From Desmodus rotundus (lineage: Eukaryota > Chordata > Mammalia > Chiroptera > Phyllostomidae), in assembly GCF_022682495.2 (NCBI RefSeq), contig NC_071397.1, positions 17,432,739 through 17,496,738 on the forward strand: a DNA stretch of 64,000 nucleotides, read 5' to 3'. The notes under the pieces were generated by a model that saw only the letters and a program-made list of their open reading frames with translations, had not been told where the DNA came from and made no database searches. A program made the position numbers and the translations under genes. Positions within the stretch are counted from its first letter, which is position 1; every line of letters starts with the position of its first letter. Below, piece after piece: positions 59,726 to 64,000 of this stretch.

Positions 59726-60740
59726 CAAAACTCCCAGAAGAAACAGGGAAAAACCTTAATGACATTGCATTTGGCAATGATTTCTTGGATAAGGCACCAA
59801 AAGCACAGGCAACAAAAGCAAAAAGTAGACAAATGGCACTACATCTAACTTTAAAACTTCTGCACATCAAAGTAAACAATTCACATAATGAAAAAAGCAA
59901 TGAATGGAATGGGAGAAATATTTGCCAACCATATATCTGATAAGGAGTTGATATCCAGGATATATAGAAAACATACAACACAACAACAAAAAACAAGTAA
60001 AAATTAGACAAAACACTTGAATAAACATTTTTTTCAAAGACAATATACAAATGGCCAAGAAGCATATGGAAAGATGTTCAACATCACTAATCATTAGAGA
60101 AATGCAAATCAAAAACCATACCTTACACCCATTAGCATGGCCAGTAGAAAAAGAAGAAACAGAAAATAACAAGTGTTGGTGAGGGTGTGGAGCAATTGGG
60201 AACTTTGTGCACTGTTAGTGGGAGTGTGAAATGGTACAGCTGCTATGGAAAATAACATGGAGGTTTCTCAAAAAATGAAAAATAGATTTACCATATGATC
60301 CAGCAACCCCATTTCTGAGTATGTATCTAAAAGCATTATAAGTGGGATCTCAAAGAGACCTTTGCACACCTCTGGTCATTACAGCATTGCTGACAATAGC
60401 CAAGAGGGAGAGGCGACCCAAGGGTTCAGCAGCAGACAAATGCATAAACAAATGTGGCACACACACAATGGAACAGTATTCCACTTTCAAAAGGGAGTCC
60501 TGACACATGAGACGATATGGATGAATCTCGAGGACATTATGCTAAGTAAAATAAGCCACTTACAAAAAGACAAATGCTGTATTTCTCCACTCATATGAGG
60601 TATCTAAAATAGTAAAACAAAGCAAAACAAAACAAAACAAAATAAAATAATAAAATAGTCAAACTCACAAAATCAGAAAGTGGAAAGGTGGTTGCCGGGA
60701 GCTGAGGGGCAGGGACAGGGAGTTGTTCAATGGGCACCAG
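59726..60740 (+). mobile_element. L1, ORF2 end and 3' UTR
   Basis: Continues with CACATCAAAGTAAACAATTC, CAAGTGTTGGTGAGGGTGTG, ATGCTAAGTAAAATAAGCC and the 3' UTR GGTGGTTGCCGGGAGCTGAG. An (AAAAC)n run sits at about 60613-60645. Confidence 0.9.
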
Positions 60741-60938
60741 CAGGGGTGTCCAGCCTATGGCCCACGGGCCACGTGCAGCTCAGGACGGCTGTGAATGCCG
60801 CCCAACACAAAGTCGTGAATTTACTTAGAACATTATGAGATTTTTTTGTGATTACGTGTCACAATGTATTTAATGTGTGGCCCAAGACAACCCTTCTTCC
60901 AGTGTGGCCCAGAGACCTCAAAAGTTTGGACACCCCAG
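60741..60938. mobile_element. hAT MITE inside L1 (MER30-like)
   Basis: Starts CAGGGGTGTCCAGCCTATGG and ends GTTTGGACACCCCAG, with GGCCACGTGCAGCTCAGGAC and AACATTATGAGATTTTTTTG inside. This order recalls MER30. The 3' end shows imperfect pairing with the 5' end, and I find no clean 8-bp duplication. Confidence 0.78.
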
Positions 60939-61078
60939 CAAGTTTCCGTCTTGCAGGATTAAAAGATCTGACGTACGACAATGGGAGTACACCTAACACT
61001 ACTGGACCGTACACTTAAAACGGTTACGATGGTAAATTTTATGTTGTGTCTTTTATGAAAAAATAAGTAAGTAAATAA
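60939..61078 (+). mobile_element. L1 3' terminus after hAT
   Basis: CAAGTTTCCGTCTTGCAGGA, GTACACTTAAAACGGTTACG, ATGGTAAATTTTATGTTGTG and A-rich tail close the L1 begun at 58960. Confidence 0.88.
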
Positions 61079-61959
61079 AAGAATCCCAGGTGGCTTTGTA
61101 CATGCATTCAAGTTTGAGATGCACTGTTCTACATATTTAAAACCCTGACACTGCAGCTGGCTTTGATCCGCTTAAACATGTTTTATAGATGTTGTCTGGT
61201 GAATATTTGAACAAAGCAATGAATAAGATGAAAAGAGAAAATGAATTACAACTTTCAAAAGTAGCATCCCCCAAAGGGATTTAATGTTGATGCACAGATA
61301 CAATGCAAATACGGCAGTCACTCGTTGACCAGAGTGGAAAATTCCAATTCTTAAAAAATAAAAGAACATATTGATGGTCAATCAAAGAAATTTGGTGATT
61401 CTTCTTTCAGGTATCATGACCCACCTGATAAGATGAAAAAGAAAACCAGATTATGTTGAATACTATTCCCATCTATCAAGTTGTTAAATAGAAAACAGAC
61501 TTGTCAATTCGATCTAAAGACATATTAAGAAACAATATACCTAAAGGACTGAAATCTTAAATGTAATATTCAATGAATTGTGACCCACATGCGCACATGT
61601 GTGTGTACACACACAGCCCCCTCCCACACACACAGTGAAACCACACAATTCAAGATGTAGAACACTCCCAAAGCTCCAGAAGACTCTCCTGCCCCTTCCC
61701 AGTCAACTTTTCGAGAAAATATTAAGAGAGAATACTCATACTTGTAATTATGTTGCATGACATGAACTTCCATACATCATTAATACGAGTATAATTAGTG
61801 ATTGCTTTCTATAAAGCGATTTTATGATATTGTCAAAACTATTGATAATGCTTAAATCCTTTACTGAGGGAGGAATTGAGCTCCTTGCAGTCTAGCCTAA
61901 GCGAGTAAGAGATGTAATAAAATATACATAGAAGGATACTCATCGCTGCTCAAATGTCA

Positions 61960-62290
61960 TCAAAAAATAGTAGCCGGGAGATGTGGGGCACAGGAGACAA
62001 ATACTCAGTTAAAGAAGAACAAGTTGTTCTGAGGGTCGAATGCACAGCATGACGACTACAGTCAATGGCACGGACACGTGGGTTCGCACTTGAAGATTGC
62101 TGGGCGTAGGTCTTAAGCATTCTCACCACACACACAAAAATGTAACTACATGAGATGGTGGATGCTTAATTATTTTGATCTTGATAATCATTTCAAAATA
62201 TATCTGTATATAAAATCACACTGTGCACTTTAAATATATAATTATATTTGTCAATTAATACTCAATAAAGTTGTAGGAAAAATAAAGCAC
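61960..62290 (+). repeat. Old L1 3' end
   Basis: AGTAGCCGGGAGATGTGGGG, GAATGCACAGCATGACGACT, ATGTAACTACATGAGATGGT and TCAATTAATACTCAATAAAG, in the order of an L1MA-type end. An AC run follows (62289-62301). Confidence 0.82.
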
Positions 62291-62307
62291 ACACACACAC
62301 AAAAAAA

Positions 62308-62985
62308 TTAAAATGGAGCTGCCTTATGACCCAGCAATTCTCCCTCTGGGAATTTATCCTAAGAAATCTGAAACACTCATTCAAAAGAACATACGCACCC
62401 CTATGTTCACCTCAGCATTGTTTACCATAGTCAAGGTTTGGAAGCAGCCCAGGTGTCCATCAGTAGATGAGTGGATAAAACAACTATGGGACATTTACAC
62501 GATGGAATACTACTCAGCCATAAAAAAGAAGGAAATTTTACCCTTTGCAACAGCATGGATGGACCTGGAGAACATTATGCTACATGGAATAAGCCAGTCA
62601 GAGACAGACAAATACCATAAGATAACACTTATGTGTGGAATCTAATGAACAAAAGGAACTGATGAGCAAAATAGAGACAGATTCATGGATAGAGAGCAGA
62701 CTGACAGCTGTGGGGGACTGAGAGTGGGGAATGGGTAGGGGTGGGGGATGGACGGATTAGGGGAAAAAAAGCCCTTATGGATGGGGACATGTGTTGTGAC
62801 TGCTAGAGGGAGGGGCGTGGAAGGAGGTGGAGGAGGGTATAGAGGGGTAACTGGTGATGGACAGAGACCTGACTTGGGGTGGTGAACACACACACAGTGT
62901 ACAGACGATGCGTTATAGAACTGTGCACCTGAAACCTGTACAATTTTGACAACCAGTGTCACCCCAATAATTCAATAAGAAGGAA
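62308..62985 (+). mobile_element. Young L1, ORF2 C-terminus and 3' UTR
   Basis: Begins in ORF2 with 110 codons open (MELPYDPAILPLGIYPKKSE to the end at 62645), then a G-rich 3' UTR and GCACCTGAAACCTGTACAAT. 5'-truncated. AAAAATTAAAAT before and AAAAATTAGAAAT after look like its duplication. Confidence 0.9.
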
Positions 62986-62999
62986 AAATTAGAAATAGC

Positions 63000-63340
63000 C
63001 TGCGCATGGGTCATGAGAGGATGGCTGAGTTATAATGTAACTTAATGACATAGGTGCAGTCAATACAAATGCAGCTTTTGAAAAATCTATGACATGAAAA
63101 AATACTCATAGTGGTTAGGTATTAGTAAGGATAAAATAAAATGGGAAAGTCAATATAATTTGAATTTTGAAAAGCATTACTTTTATGGAAAAAAAAACTT
63201 AGCTTGGTATTATCTCTCTCTAGTTAATAGGAACATAGGAAATTTCAATTTTGTTCTTTTGCTTTTTGCATTTTCCAAAAACTTTGATAATCCCATGCAT
63301 GTCTTTTAAATCAGAAGAAAGCCTTATTTTTAAAAAGCAA
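63000..63340 (+). repeat. Old L1/HAL1-type 3' end
   Basis: GTCATGAGAGGATGGCTGAG, CAATACAAATGCAGCTTTTG, AAAATACTCATAGTGGTTAG, then GCATTTTCCAAAAACTTTGA. The young L1 above inserted beside it. Confidence 0.65.
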
Positions 63341-64000
63341 GCACGCAATGTAAATGAATTGTCATTGGTTCAGCTCCTCTGAGGATGAAATAAAAGCCTT
63401 CCCAAGGTTGACTGCAACTTCCATACACTTTACACTGGATACTTAAATAATGAAAACAGCAAAGCACGGAACAGATCAAAGGTCAAGTGTACACTTCTGT
63501 GAAGACTCTCAGGACACACCTTGTGTTCTAGACAATTAATAAAGGCTAATTATTTCTATGTTTTGTCAAAAGAAAAAGACCATGAAAGCTGCATAAAATT
63601 CTGGGCTACTCCTTCAAGGCAAAGAAAAGAGGAAATATGAGGAAAAAACCCCTAGCCACTATAGTGAATCATTTTCATCTTCTTCCCAGAGTTCACAGGA
63701 AAGGTCAACATCCATCCAATGTGGAAGCTTCTGAAGGGAACCCACAGTCTTAACCCCCACATAGCAGAGCTTATGTGCACAGGCGAACATCTGACCGGCT
63801 CTTTAGTAGTTTTAAGCTTCTTTACCAAAGAGCAAAATGTGAGGCCAGAAACTGTGCTCCCTGGTGGACCCTTACATAATGCCCTGCTTTATTTTTGTAG
63901 GAAGTTGGAGAGAAAAATAAACCTGCCAAGGTCTGTGCAACACAATCCCCATGGATAGAGCAAGAAGATATCAGAGTTTACATTTATATTTATTTTCATG
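63340..64000. other. Intergenic sequence, no gene seen
   Basis: The 79-codon frame at 63719-63958 has no recognisable product. Nothing else is supported. Confidence 0.5.

Overview
This is a stretch of mammalian nuclear DNA, very probably from a bat. It is AT-rich, dense in interspersed repeats and almost free of genes. The bat signal comes from at least ten copies of a tRNA-derived SINE of the Ves type (heads reading like CCCTGGCTGGTGTGGCTCAG, CT-rich bodies, AAATAAATAAA tails). Young L1 3' ends and internally deleted mariner elements add to it. No bacterial operon, CRISPR array, phage or plasmid function is present.

Only one protein-coding exon can be supported. A 40-codon first coding exon on the minus strand (14631 down to 14512) matches the start of TRAM2, the translocation-associated membrane protein 2 of the ER translocon. 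It has a strong Kozak context, an in-frame stop 15 codons upstream and a strong splice donor. A CpG island (about 14.6-15.26 kb) with several GC boxes, an ETS-like site and no TATA box covers it and is the promoter. Positions 1-14511 are therefore TRAM2 intron 1, which continues past the window edge. Positions from about 15.3 kb to 64 kb lie upstream of the gene and look intergenic.

Layout: 1-14.5 kb is intron with old L1, L2, MIR and hAT relics and one nested young L1/Ves insertion. 14.5-15.3 kb holds exon 1 and promoter. 15.3-27 kb is intergenic with Ves SINEs, a mariner MITE (21.15-21.71 kb), an L1 3' end, an 18-bp minisatellite and a GATG-rich tract. 27.2-35.2 kb is a graveyard of endogenous retrovirus LTRs mixed with L1s of both orientations and a second mariner family. 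36-48.8 kb holds two possible conserved noncoding segments, an MLT1 LTR split by a SINE, a MIR cluster and more Ves copies. 48.9-54.9 kb holds another MaLR-like LTR, a second copy of the same mariner MITE and a hAT element with clear 8-bp target duplications. 55-63.4 kb is mostly layered L1 of several ages, with Ves and hAT insertions inside.

The most unusual structures are: (1) two copies of a chimeric MITE whose mariner ends and transposase relic enclose a fragment resembling the hAT element MER20; (2) a minus-strand ERV1-like complex with three related LTRs and two polypurine tracts, flanked by the same 4-bp sequence AGAG; (3) layered insertions with readable target-site duplications. I see no new gene system. 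Repeat family names rest on recalled consensus sequences, not on a database search, and boundaries without a stated duplication are approximate.
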